Shown: in pieces, positions 46,411 through 57,583 of the stretch
How positions within the stretch are numbered: position 1 is the stretch's first letter
Layout of the letters: each line of letters opens with the position of its first letter
Assembly (NCBI GenBank): GCA_029204225.1
Contig: CM055110.1
Location: forward strand, 46,662,403-46,726,402
Source of the DNA: Diphasiastrum complanatum
Lineage: Eukaryota > Streptophyta > Lycopodiopsida > Lycopodiales > Lycopodiaceae
Direction: 5' to 3'
Length of the DNA: 64,000 nucleotides
Translations under genes and position numbers: made by a program
The notes under the pieces: model-generated
What the model was told of the DNA's origin: nothing
The model's input: only the letters and a program-made list of their open reading frames with translations
Databases searched by the model: none

Positions 46411-46944
46411 TACAATAAACCCTAATATATTGAAATGAAGTTAAAAAAAGAAAATCAACTATAAAACTTTAATGCATATTAGAGTTAGACTTTCATACCA
46501 GTGAAAAAAAAAGGATAGATGTGCGTTTATAACCTTCAACAAGATGCAAAAGAATCATATAAGAATCCACGTATAAGAATCAAAACATGAAAATCATACA
46601 ATAATATGCATATAAAAATCATGCTATCTAAATATCGAAAGATAAGAATCAAGTATTTTCAAATTAACTAGGCTTATGTTATTTGTGTTTTGTACTTGTG
46701 CATATATGCAGTTTATCACAAGGAGATGAATTACATTCAAATCAGTCTAGCAAGGAAGACATTGCTCAAGTCAACAGAGTAAATAATAAACATGCATGTT
46801 TTCTTGTTCATAAAGACTTTGGTACTATAAGTTAAACATGACCTTGAATATTATGCTAAAGTAGCATGTACTTGATTTTTGTTTCTCGCTAAAAAACTAT
46901 TTTCAAAATAAAATATAGTGCACATGCGTCAAGTGTAATGGGCA

Positions 46945-47345
46945 AAAGATGTGTGAAAGACGCGTTGTTGAAAATCATTTGTGAAAGTTTGGACGAAAAG
47001 ATGAGGGTCAACCATCAAATCTGGAAGACGTTGAGGTTTGTTAACTTTATATGCTTGTTTTTTTAATGTAATATTCGTCAATCTACATACGTCATTTATT
47101 GAAATTTGTTTAATGTGTGTAGCCAATAAATTGAATGCCATTCCATGGAGTTGATCCATCCGTGTTTAATTACAATCAACGTCAAGTTTTGATGGACATG
47201 AGAGAACAAAGAACGAAACAGATTCAAGACGCAAATACAGCTGAGAAAAGAGTAATCAACTTGATTCTAATGATGATGATGATGAGATGCAACATGATGA
47301 AGCCATACACAATATGTTTGAATCTTACTTTGAAACAAACAAGAA
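46945..47345 (+). pseudogene. Unassigned plus-strand coding remnant, front part
   Basis: The plus strand reads KCNGQKMCERRVVENHL, then KFGRKDEGQPSNLEDVE (46935-47032), a GTTTG donor, an intron-like stretch to about 47122, and MPFHGVDPSVFNYNQRQVLM and QIQDANTAEK (47135-47245), then SNDDDDEM-like acidic residues. It ends at 47345 where a minus-strand Copia LTR begins. A C-x2-C-x-H zinc-finger-like start is possible. Its tail may resume after the Copia at about 50200. No known family. Confidence 0.4.
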
Positions 47346-47771
47346 TGAAAAATCAACATCTACTCAATGAAAGAGATGCAAACTCAATAAGAACCTGATC
47401 AAACATCAAACATATGATACGATGAAGTTGATGTCCATACAAAATCAGTAAAATAGCATAAAATGAGCATTCTACACACAAGATTGCAAGATATCACAAA
47501 TATAGTGCACCAATGGATAGATGAACCCAAGAGAACTCATGTATAAGCATGAAGTGAGATAAGAGAGAGAGAATGTGTCTCTTCCCATGAGTGTGCATCT
47601 ATATATAACAAATCCATGGCTCATTAATGAGTTTGGTTTCTTTCCATAACAAAAACCCTAGCATTAATGTGGACTAGAAAAGTCAAATTCTAAGTCTAAT
47701 ATGAAAATTGGCCTCAATTGCCAAATATACAAATATGACCAAAATAACAAAACTAGTTGAAATTTCTCACA
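47341..47771 (-). repeat. Copia-E 3' LTR (minus strand), truncated
   Basis: On the minus strand it starts TGTGAGAAATTTCAACTAG directly after the polypurine tract GAAGAGGGAG (47772-47781). It aligns with the plus LTR at 12364-13060 up to TTTGCATCTC...GATTTTTC and then is cut off. It contains TATATATAG and only a short CT run. Confidence 0.88.
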
Positions 47772-48660
47772 CTCCCTCTTCAACTAGTTTTCGCATAGAC
47801 TTTGAGAACACTCCAAGTGAAGTCCTATGCTTCATAAACAAGTCTTTTCCCAATTCTTTGGTGAATATATCAGCTACCCATTCCTTTGAAGAAACATGTT
47901 GAAGCGAAATGACTTGCTCCCACAAAGTGAGATGCCACTTCAATATGCTTGCTCCTAGTATGAAAAATAGGAATATTGGTTGCCAACTTTTGGGCTGATA
48001 GGTTGTCACAAAAGATGATTGGGCTCTCTAAAATATCCAAGTCGAGTTTTTACCACTTCACGCCTTTGTTCCTCCTATAGGATAATGCCATAAAGATTTT
48101 CAAATGTTGGTAGCCTCTCCCTCGAAGCAATGCCACTTGCAAACATTTGGAAATTTTTGGATAGGCCATTTATAACTGTGTGAACCAGCTCAACATCTCT
48201 TATTGGCTCTCCAATAGCTGTCAACTGGTCTCGTAACTCCTTTATTCGTGTGAAGTAGGACCCTATGCTCCCATTCTCCTCCATGCGAACACTTATGAGT
48301 TCAGTCCTCAAAAACATCATTCGAGTGGGGTTGGCCGTCTGAAACTGTGTTTTGAGTGCATCCCAAGCGCCTCTTGCTGATATAGCTTCACTAATGTGGG
48401 CAATGACATGATCCTTCATTGACAAATTTATCAAGGATAAGGCCTTCTGTGCGCTTTTGTCAAATGCATGAATATCGGCTGGAGTTGTAGCTGGCCGTTG
48501 TTCCACCCCAGTGACAATGTCTCACAACTCCTTTTCCATGAAAATACTTTTCATTTGAATTTCCAAATGCTATAATTGGATACCCCGTCCAATCTAGTAA
48601 CTTCTCCAAACACGAATTCTTCCAATCCTGCCATTTCACCAAAAATTGCTCCTATAGTGC
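47772..48660 (-). mobile_element. Copia-E copy 2 with gag fused to RNase H tail
   Basis: Minus-strand gag UBN2 (48075-48506) contains AQKALSLINLSMKD, AWDALKTQFQTAN and TRIKELRDQLTAIGE. Upstream, GLEEFVFGEVTRLDG and NYSIWKFK (48560-48640) form its N-terminus. Below 48060 the frame reads IIFCDNLSAQKLATN and RSKHIEVASHF (47900-48020), then VADIFTKELGKDLFMKHRTSLGVF, the RNase H end, finishing at the polypurine tract. All of protease, integrase, RT and most of RNase H are deleted with the joint near 48060. Confidence 0.88.
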
Positions 48661-49931
48661 TTTAATGAGACCCAATGACAAGCTTATAGAGCAATTTAGA
48701 CTTCTAAAAGTCAACTTTAAGGTCTGACCAAAAAAGTTTCAGGACCTCCCGCCGCTTTTTGCCAAATCAGAAGTCACATCGGTGTCGTCCTCCGAAATGC
48801 CCTTCGTCACCAACTCCTGACTGCTTGCCCACTGGAATGGTGAAAAGACTTTGGCTTGTTCCGAACACTTTCTCGGCGACAATCCCTCTGTTTTCAGGTA
48901 CCGTACTTGTAGGGTACAGTCCTTTCCTTCCCTTAATTTGAAAGATTTTGGCTTTTGGACGGCCCTAAACGAAGAAAAGAGCTAAAAGATAAGGGCTTTT
49001 GAAGAAAATACACTATTTTTTCACCTTGAAGTAAAACTTTTCTTCAAATGAATTTGACCTTCAGGTCCCTTTTAGCTTGAGATTTTTCTATGAAGTTGAA
49101 TGGCGTTCTGTCCTTCAGACCTCTTCACATGAAATGTGAGATTTGAATCTTGACAATCCAATGGATATCTTCAAATCCACGGTTCAAGATCATTTCCTAG
49201 GAAATCAATCACAATCGTTGCCAAGATCCGATGATCTGCAAGCGATGTGCGCACTGTAACACTCTCCCCTGGGCGCAAAACTAGACTCCTTCAACTGTCG
49301 GTTTCCTCCAATCGCTATACGTCCCTCCTCGCTTGGTACGCGTGAGCTTCCGGTCTCCTCATACGACGTTCTGTCACCTCTTCCACCATAGCTAGGGTTT
49401 ATTGAAACTTTCAAGTTATGAATGAGTTGATTCCAACGGACAGATTGGACCGCGACCATCAACGACCAATTACTGGCTTGTTTGCTGCACCAGAGCGCCC
49501 ACGCGCAACGTTTTACAACCGAAAAAATCGCTTCCAACAGAGGAATTTATTCGATTTTGAAAGTAAAAAACCTAGCTCTGGGTATTCTTGAACTCTCTTG
49601 ACTGTTTCTCAGGTTTCTTTGAGACTGTGGAGCAAAATAGCACTCATAGTAGGTCGCCCTACTACCAGGTTTATGCTGGAATTGACAGCATGACAATTGA
49701 TTCATAATGAAGTATCAACTGTTTGCTTTCCTCAGCAACCGTGCTTGTTCCAATAAGCTTGGAATTTTGGCCATTTTCCAACTTTTCTCACGGATCAGGC
49801 TAGTAGTCTATTCTGTGAACTCAATTCTTCTACACATACAACCCGATTTGACTGCTTAACTAACCGTAAATGGTTCTTCGAATTTTCCCAAAATTCGACT
49901 CCCAGCTAACATCAAACTGCTCCACTCCCAG
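48661..49931 (-). other. Copia-E copy 2 leader, non-coding
   Basis: It is the long untranslated stretch between primer site and gag. Some minus frames (such as 49205-49537) are open, but they show no domain. The Copia leader at 60713-61640 has a similar length and layout. Confidence 0.55.
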
Positions 49932-49943
49932 GCTTTGATACCA
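49932..49943 (-). other. Primer binding site of the 48-49 kb Copia
   Basis: The minus strand reads TGGTATCAAAGC, next to TGTCAAGGATC, the LTR end (CA on the minus strand). Confidence 0.85.
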
Positions 49944-50200
49944 TGTCAAGGATCTTATTGGCATTATAGTTAGCTAATTTGCAAGCAATCTAACATCAAT
50001 CAGATAAACAATAAAGAGAGATCACACACCAACCCAAGAGAACTCTTCTGAACTATATTTACAAAAGAGACTGAAAGATACATATACACAGTCTAATTTT
50101 TGTGGGGTACCGTTGCATGGCAGTTCGGTCCCCATTATTGGACGCGTGTCCCAATTTACACTACGTGTACCGTCAAACTGGCACACATGCATACTATCAC
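49944..50200 (-). repeat. LTR fragment, 3' part of the 5' LTR
   Basis: AT-rich sequence above the primer site with a run of TATTTACAAAAGAGACTGAAAG. Truncated near 50200 where plus-strand frame sequence resumes. Confidence 0.5.
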
Positions 50201-50420
50201 AAAAGTAGTAAAAAGTTCGAAATCACTGCCAAACACGGAAAGTCATGAACTGCGAGAGAAACTCGGGCTTACTTATTCTAACAGGTTGAATATGAAGGTT
50301 GCTCACATTATCATAGAGACACTATCAGAAATCTACGATTATACTTAGACCTAGATTTAGATGAGTGTCAAGACTTGTGTGATGACAAGGATGATAAAAA
50401 TAATGAGAATGATTTATGAT
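50200..50420 (+). pseudogene. Possible tail of the remnant at 46945 (after Copia insertion)
   Basis: The plus strand reads ITKVVKSSKSLPNTESH and LDLDLDECQDLCDDKDDKNN (about 50340-50415), with an acidic end and a stop. The acidic style fits the DDDDE part before the Copia, but no overlap proves the link. Confidence 0.3.
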
Positions 50421-50940
50421 TATTAATACCTAAATTCACTAAGTCTTGTATTCATTTTTTTTATATTCATTGCAATATTTTTATGTATACTTTTAATATA
50501 GTTAGAGTTGAATGTAATAATTACAATACCCGAACCTTGCGATTATGTCCTATTTCAAAATGTCACATCATGTTTCCTTCCTACGACGTATAGGTTTTTT
50601 CATTCAAGAAAAGATTAGAACCTCGCCTTTAATGGGAGAAAAGTAAGGGCTACACACATACTAACTAATTTCTAGTGTATGTGATAAAATACGACATTGC
50701 TTTTAAAAAATGAAAGTGATGAATTACATTTGACTTCTTTACTATGTTGAGTAACATATTCAAATAATCAAAAAATTGAAACAACACAAACTCACCGGTA
50801 AGCTCGAAGTTTGAGTGCAAGCTTGTTCGCTCTTTCAACGCTTGCTCTCTTTACTTTTCTTTGAATATCTTTGTCACATACACAAGCAATTCAAAAATAA
50901 TAGTCTATTACAAACTTGAACCATTATTGCAAGCTTCAAA
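50421..50940. other. Unassigned stretch
   Basis: AT-rich; no motif-bearing frame or terminal repeat. Confidence 0.35.
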
Positions 50941-50941
50941 T

Positions 50942-50943
<2 letters not shown>

Positions 50944-51028
<85 letters not shown>
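50944..51028. repeat. (CT)n microsatellite
   Basis: Almost pure CT with one TTTTT break at about 50975-50979. Confidence 0.97.
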
Positions 51029-51032
<4 letters not shown>

Positions 51033-51370
51033 TCTTCATTCTATTAACACGATCTATTCATATATTACCCTAAATTCTAAACAATGCAAAATGCAAAACA
51101 CACATGCACACACTTCTTCTTCTTCTCTCTCCTCTCTTCACTTTCTTTCACAAAAACAAACCAAAGTAACTTTATCCTTAAAGAAAAAAACAAAACGAAA
51201 ATTTCAAAAGCTTTCAATATCTTCAAGCACCAACCTCTAAGCATCAAAAGCATGAAATGATCTTCAAGGTCCAAGCCCCAAACGCAAGAATCGCTCCAAA
51301 CTCGCCTTCAATCGCTCCAACCTGCACAAGTCAGAAGAACGATGCTGAATCACACGAATTCTCCAAAAAT
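51029..51370. other. Unassigned stretch, Lys-rich and low-complexity
   Basis: AT-rich and polypurine/pyrimidine-biased. The minus frame 51077-51274 is low-complexity and not accepted. Confidence 0.35.
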
Positions 51371-51375
51371 TATTA

Positions 51376-51709
51376 GACATCGGAATCTAACGTCCATGTC
51401 AGTTAGGACCCGGACCTCAGAAGTCAGAGGTCGTAGGCACGCATTTGGATTACTGACATGGATGTCAGATTCTGACATCCACGTCAAATGACACGTAATT
51501 TTGTTTTTTTTTTTTAAATATTCCATACTATATCTACGTCGGGCTGTCAGATTCCAATGTCCACTTTAGAAATTGGTCGCTGCCACAATTTCCTGATCAC
51601 CAGACCTTCAGTTTTGGAATTTTTGCTTGGATGTTAGATTTTGTTGCGTCAAATTGAGACGAATTATAAATTTTTTGAAAATCTATCGGATGCCCATGTC
51701 AGAATCCGC
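51376..51709. repeat. Cluster of decayed palindromes GATGTCAGATTCTGACATC (right)
   Basis: Copies at 51376-51394, 51461-51479 (perfect), 51543-51561 and 51694-51709. Each is the left-side palindrome (44694-44900) with CpG changed to TpG or CpA. Confidence 0.75.
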
Positions 51710-53040
51710 GCGATATGTTATTATGCGTAAGCCCATAGCCCAATGAGCACTTGTAAAATAGTGTATTTTAAATAAACCAGACTTTGGGCCATATAATCAA
51801 AATAATATTAAAAAGACCCAAAGTTTAAGTTAACTAAGTCTGCTAAGTTTTGTTAAGTGGTCAAAGTCAAAATGGTGGTAGGTGGGGTGTGCTTCTTTGT
51901 GCACCATAGATTAGAGTGTGTTTCTTTTGAATGGCCAGGATTTCAATCCTACATTCTTGAAGTAGCCAGTAGAAACCAAGGGGCAAGGGCCTCTCTAAAG
52001 ATAAAAAGGCATATCTTGTAACCCATTTCACATGCTAATAGAGAGGAGAAGACTCTACCATTTTGAGTGTTCAAAGCATCCTCATTGATAAATTTTACAG
52101 TTTTTAGGACAATAATGATTGTACTTAACAATCATAAAGAGTTATTGGTTGCCTAATCAATGGATCTATCAAGTTCTACACATTAGATCTTGATCTAGAT
52201 TCACTACACATGGATTTAAGCAAGAGCAATGGATCAACACATCATAAATTTGTGAGAGCGGTCTCACACGTGTGGAGTACTGTCCACAGTACGGCCTGCA
52301 CCTGAAACAACAAGTACAATAGTCCTAGATAGCATTCACTCATAAAAATCACAAGACAAATGACTAGAAATCTCACAAAAGTGTAGAATGCAAAAGTCTC
52401 ATCAATCTTCTTAGCAAAATGATGATCCTTTTATGGATCAAGTACATCCACGAGTCTGGTACAGTCCAGCAGGTCTTCACACGTGTAAAGAGTGCCACAT
52501 CACTCAGATCTATTTATTTGATCCATCCTTGAATTTTATCCAAAAGTTGACCTTCTAGAATATGGCTAAAATTCAAAAAGCTAGTCTCCTAGAATATAGG
52601 AATATTCCCTACAAAATAGGATCTAAGGAAAATGGTCAACTCTTATCTTCTAGTACTCTATACACATGTGTGAACATCCACTTGCCATGTGGGAGCATTT
52701 ACTCATGCACATGCAAGGAAAAGCTAATTTCTAGGTGACTAGTCAACTTGACTAAAAAACTAGTCATATCATGTTCACACTAACTAGGTTGATACAAAAT
52801 CAATTTAGATATATACAAGTATGAAAAGTACATCCTTTCACATGTGGAAACAGGCTCCACACGTGTGAAATCAGATCGTCAACATTATTCTAATGTTTGA
52901 TCAACATTTACAATAACCAATGTCAAGCGAGAAGTGACAATTTTTAACACTCATGTGCCAATGCTTTCATGCTATTGCTCATTGTTTATGCTTTCTAGTT
53001 ATTTCCCAATTTTGCATTGTTGGTTTATGTTTTTAATGGC
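51710..53040. repeat. LTR-like debris with ACACGTGTGGA motifs
   Basis: TCTCACACGTGTGGAGTACTG (52262 onward), TTCACACGTGTAAAG (52475) and CCACACGTGTGAAATC (52857) match the ends of the Copia LTR at 8712-9444. Truncated pieces, no full LTR. 51720-52250 has no motif. Confidence 0.45.
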
Positions 53041-53099
53041 TTTTCTAATAGTATGTAGTATTGAGCACATGGGCTAGCCTCCCTCATCTCTCTTCTCTC

Positions 53100-53879
53100 C
53101 GTCTCTCTCTCTCTCTCACATTTGAATTGTGTGTGGTTAATGTTAGTTTGGAGCTAGAGTTAGAGTGGGTTAGTGTTAGTTTTGTGTAGAAAGCAACTAA
53201 GCATGCTTGTCTGAAAGGTTTTGGGGAGAATTTTTATTATGTGCCTACTTGAGTAATAGACTTGCTTCTAGTGCTATTGATGGCAAGACACCTTTTGAGA
53301 TATTGTATGGAAATAAGTCTTGCTTGAAAAATCTTAGGATTTTTGGTTTTTTATGCTATGTACATGTGCCTTTGGAAGCTAGAAGCAAAGAGGATGCTTA
53401 TCTATTGATTGACGATGGTTGGCTATGGTGAATCAAGCAAAGGTTAGAGAATCTTCATTCCTTCTTCAAATAAGATTCTAGTGTCTTGGGATGTGATCTT
53501 TGATTATTCAAATATGTGCATGCTTGATAATGAGTCAAATGTTTAGTCTAATGTGAGAAAAATTGTTGAGATCCAGGAGGAGCCAAGTTTGGATGAGGAG
53601 GAGCAACCTCCACATGCATGTGTTCCTTGTTTGCAATATACACTCATCTATGTGGATGATATAATCTTGAGTGGAAATTGTCTACTCTTGATAGATCAAA
53701 CCAAGATTGCTTTACGCAATGAGTTTAAGATAGTTGATCTCGGGTCTCTACACTTTGTATTGGGCATAGAAGTCATTAAATCCAAATACTATAGCTTCAT
53801 TTGTCAATCTAGATATGCTCATCATGTTCTTAAAAGATTCAATATGCAAAATTGTAAAAGTGTAGAAACACCTATTTAG
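53100..53879 (+). pseudogene. Copia integrase end and RT fragment
   Basis: The plus strand reads RFWGEFLLCAYLSNRL, GKTPFEILYGNKSCLKNLR and FGFLCYVHVPLEAR (53207-53400), the end of Copia integrase, then a gap and TLIYVDDIILSGN (about 53640-53678; YVDD), FKIVDLGSLHFVLGIEV and SVETPI (53875). The RT fingers are deleted. At 53880 the sequence inverts into a minus-strand Copia. Confidence 0.88.
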
Positions 53880-54560
53880 CCGTGAGTTATACTTGCTTTC
53901 CATAGCTTCTTGCCACTTCACAGCATCCTTGGAGTTAATTGCTTCGGCTAGGGTCTCTGGTTCTTCTGAGGAAGTCCAAAATGATTGAGGTGTATACCTC
54001 TCAGGAACTGTTCGAGTCCGTGAAGACCTGCAGATGTTTGGTTGACCAAGATGCGATGATGCTTCTTCTTGAATTTCTCCAGATCTGCTTGAGGTGGCTT
54101 GGTCTAGTCTAATGATAGGTACTATTGGCTACTCGACTTCTGTAGCTGTAGCTGCAGGTTCTTTAGAAGAAACATTATCGCTGGAAGATTCCATGCTACG
54201 TAAAATAGGATGAAATGACATAGCATCGTTTATCGATGGTTGTTTGAAATCATAGTATGTATGTTCTTGAAATATTACATCCCTAGAGACAAATACTACA
54301 TTGGTTGAACTTGCGCTATCACATTGCTATTTCAATCTATTTCAGAACTAAACTTCTGACTAAATCCATTTTTTAGTAATATCACACACAAACCATTTCT
54401 AATCTCTTCGGTGGACTGTACTCATTTTTGCTTTTGTGAGTATGAACTAATTTATAATATCCTGTTGGGCAATAGAACACTTAAGCTGTGATTATAATTA
54501 GCATAAACATTCCATTAGACTATTTTTGCATCTAGCAACCCATTGTAGCGCCCATATAAA
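53880..54560 (-). pseudogene. Copia fragment (integrase end to RT start), minus strand
   Basis: The minus strand reads IDEISSEKF-like residues, NVVFVSRDVIFQEHTYYDF (about 54250-54310), then a Ser/Glu-rich linker, then SSEEPETLAEAINSKDAVKWQEAMESKY (split by nothing; 53890-53980), where RT would begin. Joined head to head with the plus fragment. Confidence 0.85.
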
Positions 54561-55110
54561 CCGAGAGATTAAGTTTGTTCTATTTGTATAACTATGTCTC
54601 ATATTACATCGCAAATTCTCTCACTTCACATTTTACGTGAAGTGGCTTTTTCTCACTTCACATTTTTAGGACGTGGCTGAGAATGTTCCTCGTTGAAAAT
54701 AGATGACCGTCGGGTTTTTTTCTCTCTCTTCGAGATTTTGCAAAAAAGTCGACAATGCCCTTAAAAAGCCCAAGGTGTCCTTAAAACAATTTAACTTCTT
54801 CAAAATAGTTGAAAGGAAGAAGCTGAGGGAAAGTGTTGCAAAAAGTCGACACTGTTGCAAAATGTCGACATTGTCGTATTTCGGGGAAATGCAAAATGCC
54901 GACATTGTTGAAATTAGTTGAATTGTTGAACTATGCTGAAGTATCACATTTTGAGAAAAGCCGACATTGTCGCATTTCGGGGAAAGCCGACATTGTCGCA
55001 TTTTGAAAAAAACCGACAGTGTTAAAAACATAGTTCATTTCTATAGACTGTAGTGACACTTAGTGTATTTCTGCAGACTATTGTGACACTTAGTATATTT
55101 CTGTAGACTT
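54561..55110. repeat. LTR-like fragment with GCCGACATTGTCGC motifs
   Basis: Many GTCGACA/CCGACATTGTCGCATTT variants (54740-55015) match 27410-27580. It ends with a 30-base tandem repeat (TTTCTGTAGACT...GACACTTAGTATA) at 55038, 55068 and 55098. Confidence 0.6.
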
Positions 55111-56425
55111 GTTCACAGATTCCAGCAAGAATATGTGAACATGGTTTTCTTTTTGTTTTTGGTGTTTACTTCTTCTTCTTAGGAGGTTTCCGCTCAAGAA
55201 ACCAGGTGTTTCTGTCCGTTTCCAAAACCAATTCCATCTAGTTAGATCCTCTTGCTTAGAACTATTTCCAGACAAGACGTTGTCAGTTTATTACTTGTAT
55301 TCCCAGCCTGTCAGTGGGATGAAACAATTTCGTCCAATCCAACTACATGCATTTGCAATCCATGTAACTAATCCTTGCTCAATTCATATTAGCGTTCTGA
55401 ACAAGACAGCAATCAACGATTCTATCTACTAAACTACTCTAAGAAATCAGGGAACAGTATGGCATCAAGATTAATCTACAGATCAAGCATTAAGAAACAA
55501 GAAAACTAACTACCTAACATCATTCTAGCATTCCAAGAATCAAGAAATACCCATCTCTGGATTCTTGGAATACCCAAGAACAGTCAAGGACATGATTATC
55601 AGTGAATATGCAAGAATTGAACCACAATCTCAGCCTATTTAGTTTACTTGGATGCTAAAAATTACATCAGCAAGACGCAAAAAAACTAATCCACATCTAC
55701 ATTCCACATTGCAAAGAAAGAAAGCAGGAAAGCTACTTAGATCCACAACCACAACAAATGAAATCAAAGCATGTTCATAGGAATTTCACTCAAGACAATA
55801 GCCATGAACAAGGAGCTTCCAAATTGCCAAAACTTGTGGAGGATCTTCTTGGTTCATGCAAGAGAAATGACAATACAATAAAAGCTCCCTCACAAGAGAG
55901 GGGGGCCCTTAAATAAGCAATAGGGCTGCCCATGTGGAGCCTTAGTGGAAATTCCACTAGTTTAGAAATTACAAGTGGAAATAGCTCTTCCACTAGAGGT
56001 CACCATCAAAAGGTGGCTCACTCTACTTTATTTAAGAAGGTTCTACATCTATTTACATTGCCTTGGAATGTCACTAGCTCCTACATGGTCGTTCCTTCTC
56101 TGGGATTCACCATGTAGGCTCACATAGAAACAATCTGTAATGCTAGCTAGTAATCCTCGGCTCTCATGCTCGGCTCTTAGCTTCTTCCTGCTCTCCTCCT
56201 TCTAAGACCTCCTTGATCTTGAGTGAGAGATACTCTATGTTTCAGCTTGGCTTGGCATCTGGGGAATTCTCTAGAATCTGCTAACATCATCCACCCCTAA
56301 TCTATTGCAGGTACCACTCCAACACATGTCAGGTGACGTCATTCTACTTGGCACTTGGAAAAGCGTGGATCTTCTTTCGCTTCCGTAAAATCAGGTGCTT
56401 ATTGGTCGCAAAAATTGTTTCACAA
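55111..56425 (-). repeat. LTR family LX, long copy (minus strand)
   Basis: It is the complement of 43690-44692 with an extra inner part of about 240 bases (55870-56110) holding TATTTAAGGGCC and ATTTCCACTTGTAATTTC, as in an LTR promoter. The 11-base inverted pair (one mismatch) is at 55111-55140. No coding sequence adjoins it. TG...CA ends are plausible, though a target-site duplication was not seen. Confidence 0.8.
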
Positions 56426-56513
56426 AACTGGAGATCTCTCAATGGCACATCCTAGCCCGTTTGAGAACCTCCTGCAAGTCCTGCTCGCCTTGCTGTCTTG
56501 CCATCTGTTTTCG
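56426..56513. other. Short junction between LX and Copia-A copy 2
   Basis: Nothing recognised. Confidence 0.4.
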
Positions 56514-57474
56514 TGAAGAGACAAAACGTTTCTATTACTAAAGCTTTGCTAGCTTTCAACTCTCATTTTGATGAAAAGACACGAAGCAAAAATGTTTGCA
56601 ACACAAAATCCTTCGTGCTTCAAAGAAACCAAGAAGATCAACCAAGTACCATGAAGTACAAATCTTTGATCTGATATGGTGACATCAACAGAAGAGCTTT
56701 AGGACGTGGCTAATCCACCACTCTTATAATCCATGATTAGTTATAGATGTTTAATCTGTCTGATTAGGGATGTTACTCGAAGTGACACAAAAAAAAAATC
56801 ACGGAATATATACATTTTTTTTGCTTGATGCATCAAATATATACAAATAGACGAAAAATATAGAATACATGTCTGTCTATGTGCGAGACAATTTTGGTAT
56901 GAGGATCAACAAATCCAAGAAGTCCGCTAGTAAGTGAGACACTATTCGTGGGAGAACATTATTTCTCTCACGCCAATGCACTGTGTGGACCTGTCACACA
57001 GTGCTTGAAATCAAGAGGATCAATAGATGATACTGTAGCTATTATGCACATATTATTCTAAATTTTGTTTGATCTTGAATGAATTGTTGTTTGCTATTAT
57101 TTGTGTATCTCATTTACTTTTTTAATCAATTCTGCACACTAGTTCAATCTCGTTGAATGCTGTATTATTCTATAACGTAGATCAATAGTGTTTGTCTACA
57201 TTTTGGAGGATTGTAGGAATGATATAGCAGACAGTGACCAACAATCATATCCGAACTCTATCCGAATTGATTTCGTTCACCACTGTTTATCACTTCACAT
57301 CTTGTTTCACTTAACTTTGTGATTACCTCGCTTCAGCAATCTTAATATCAGAGCTCATTCAAGTTTCGCTTCGCTTCGCTGCGTTTTGTCTAGTTTTTTT
57401 TTGTTTTGTTTTGTTTTGTTACAGAGCCTGATTGATCTTTGCACAGTTATTTTTCAATTCAAATTTTTCCATTA
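56514..57474 (+). repeat. Copia-A 5' LTR, copy 2
   Basis: It starts TGAAGAGACAAAACGTTTC and ends just before the primer site. It aligns with 41174-42208 on the minus strand. It contains the GCTTCGCTTCGC run and a TTTTG array at 57398-57420. Confidence 0.85.
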
Positions 57475-57475
57475 G

Positions 57476-57487
57476 TGGTATTAGAGC
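57476..57487 (+). other. Primer binding site of Copia-A copy 2
   Basis: TGGTATTAGAGC, one change from the tRNA-Met consensus. Confidence 0.82.
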
Positions 57488-57583
57488 CTATCATAATTTG
57501 ACATAGCCACAAAGCTATCAGATCCAAGAGGCTAAGCATTCAAGACAAAGAACCATTAACAAGTGAGAACACAATTCATAGCA

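Noticed and set aside
49205-49537. 110-codon minus-strand ORF in the Copia leader
   Set aside because: Lies in the untranslated leader between primer site and gag; composition not protein-like.
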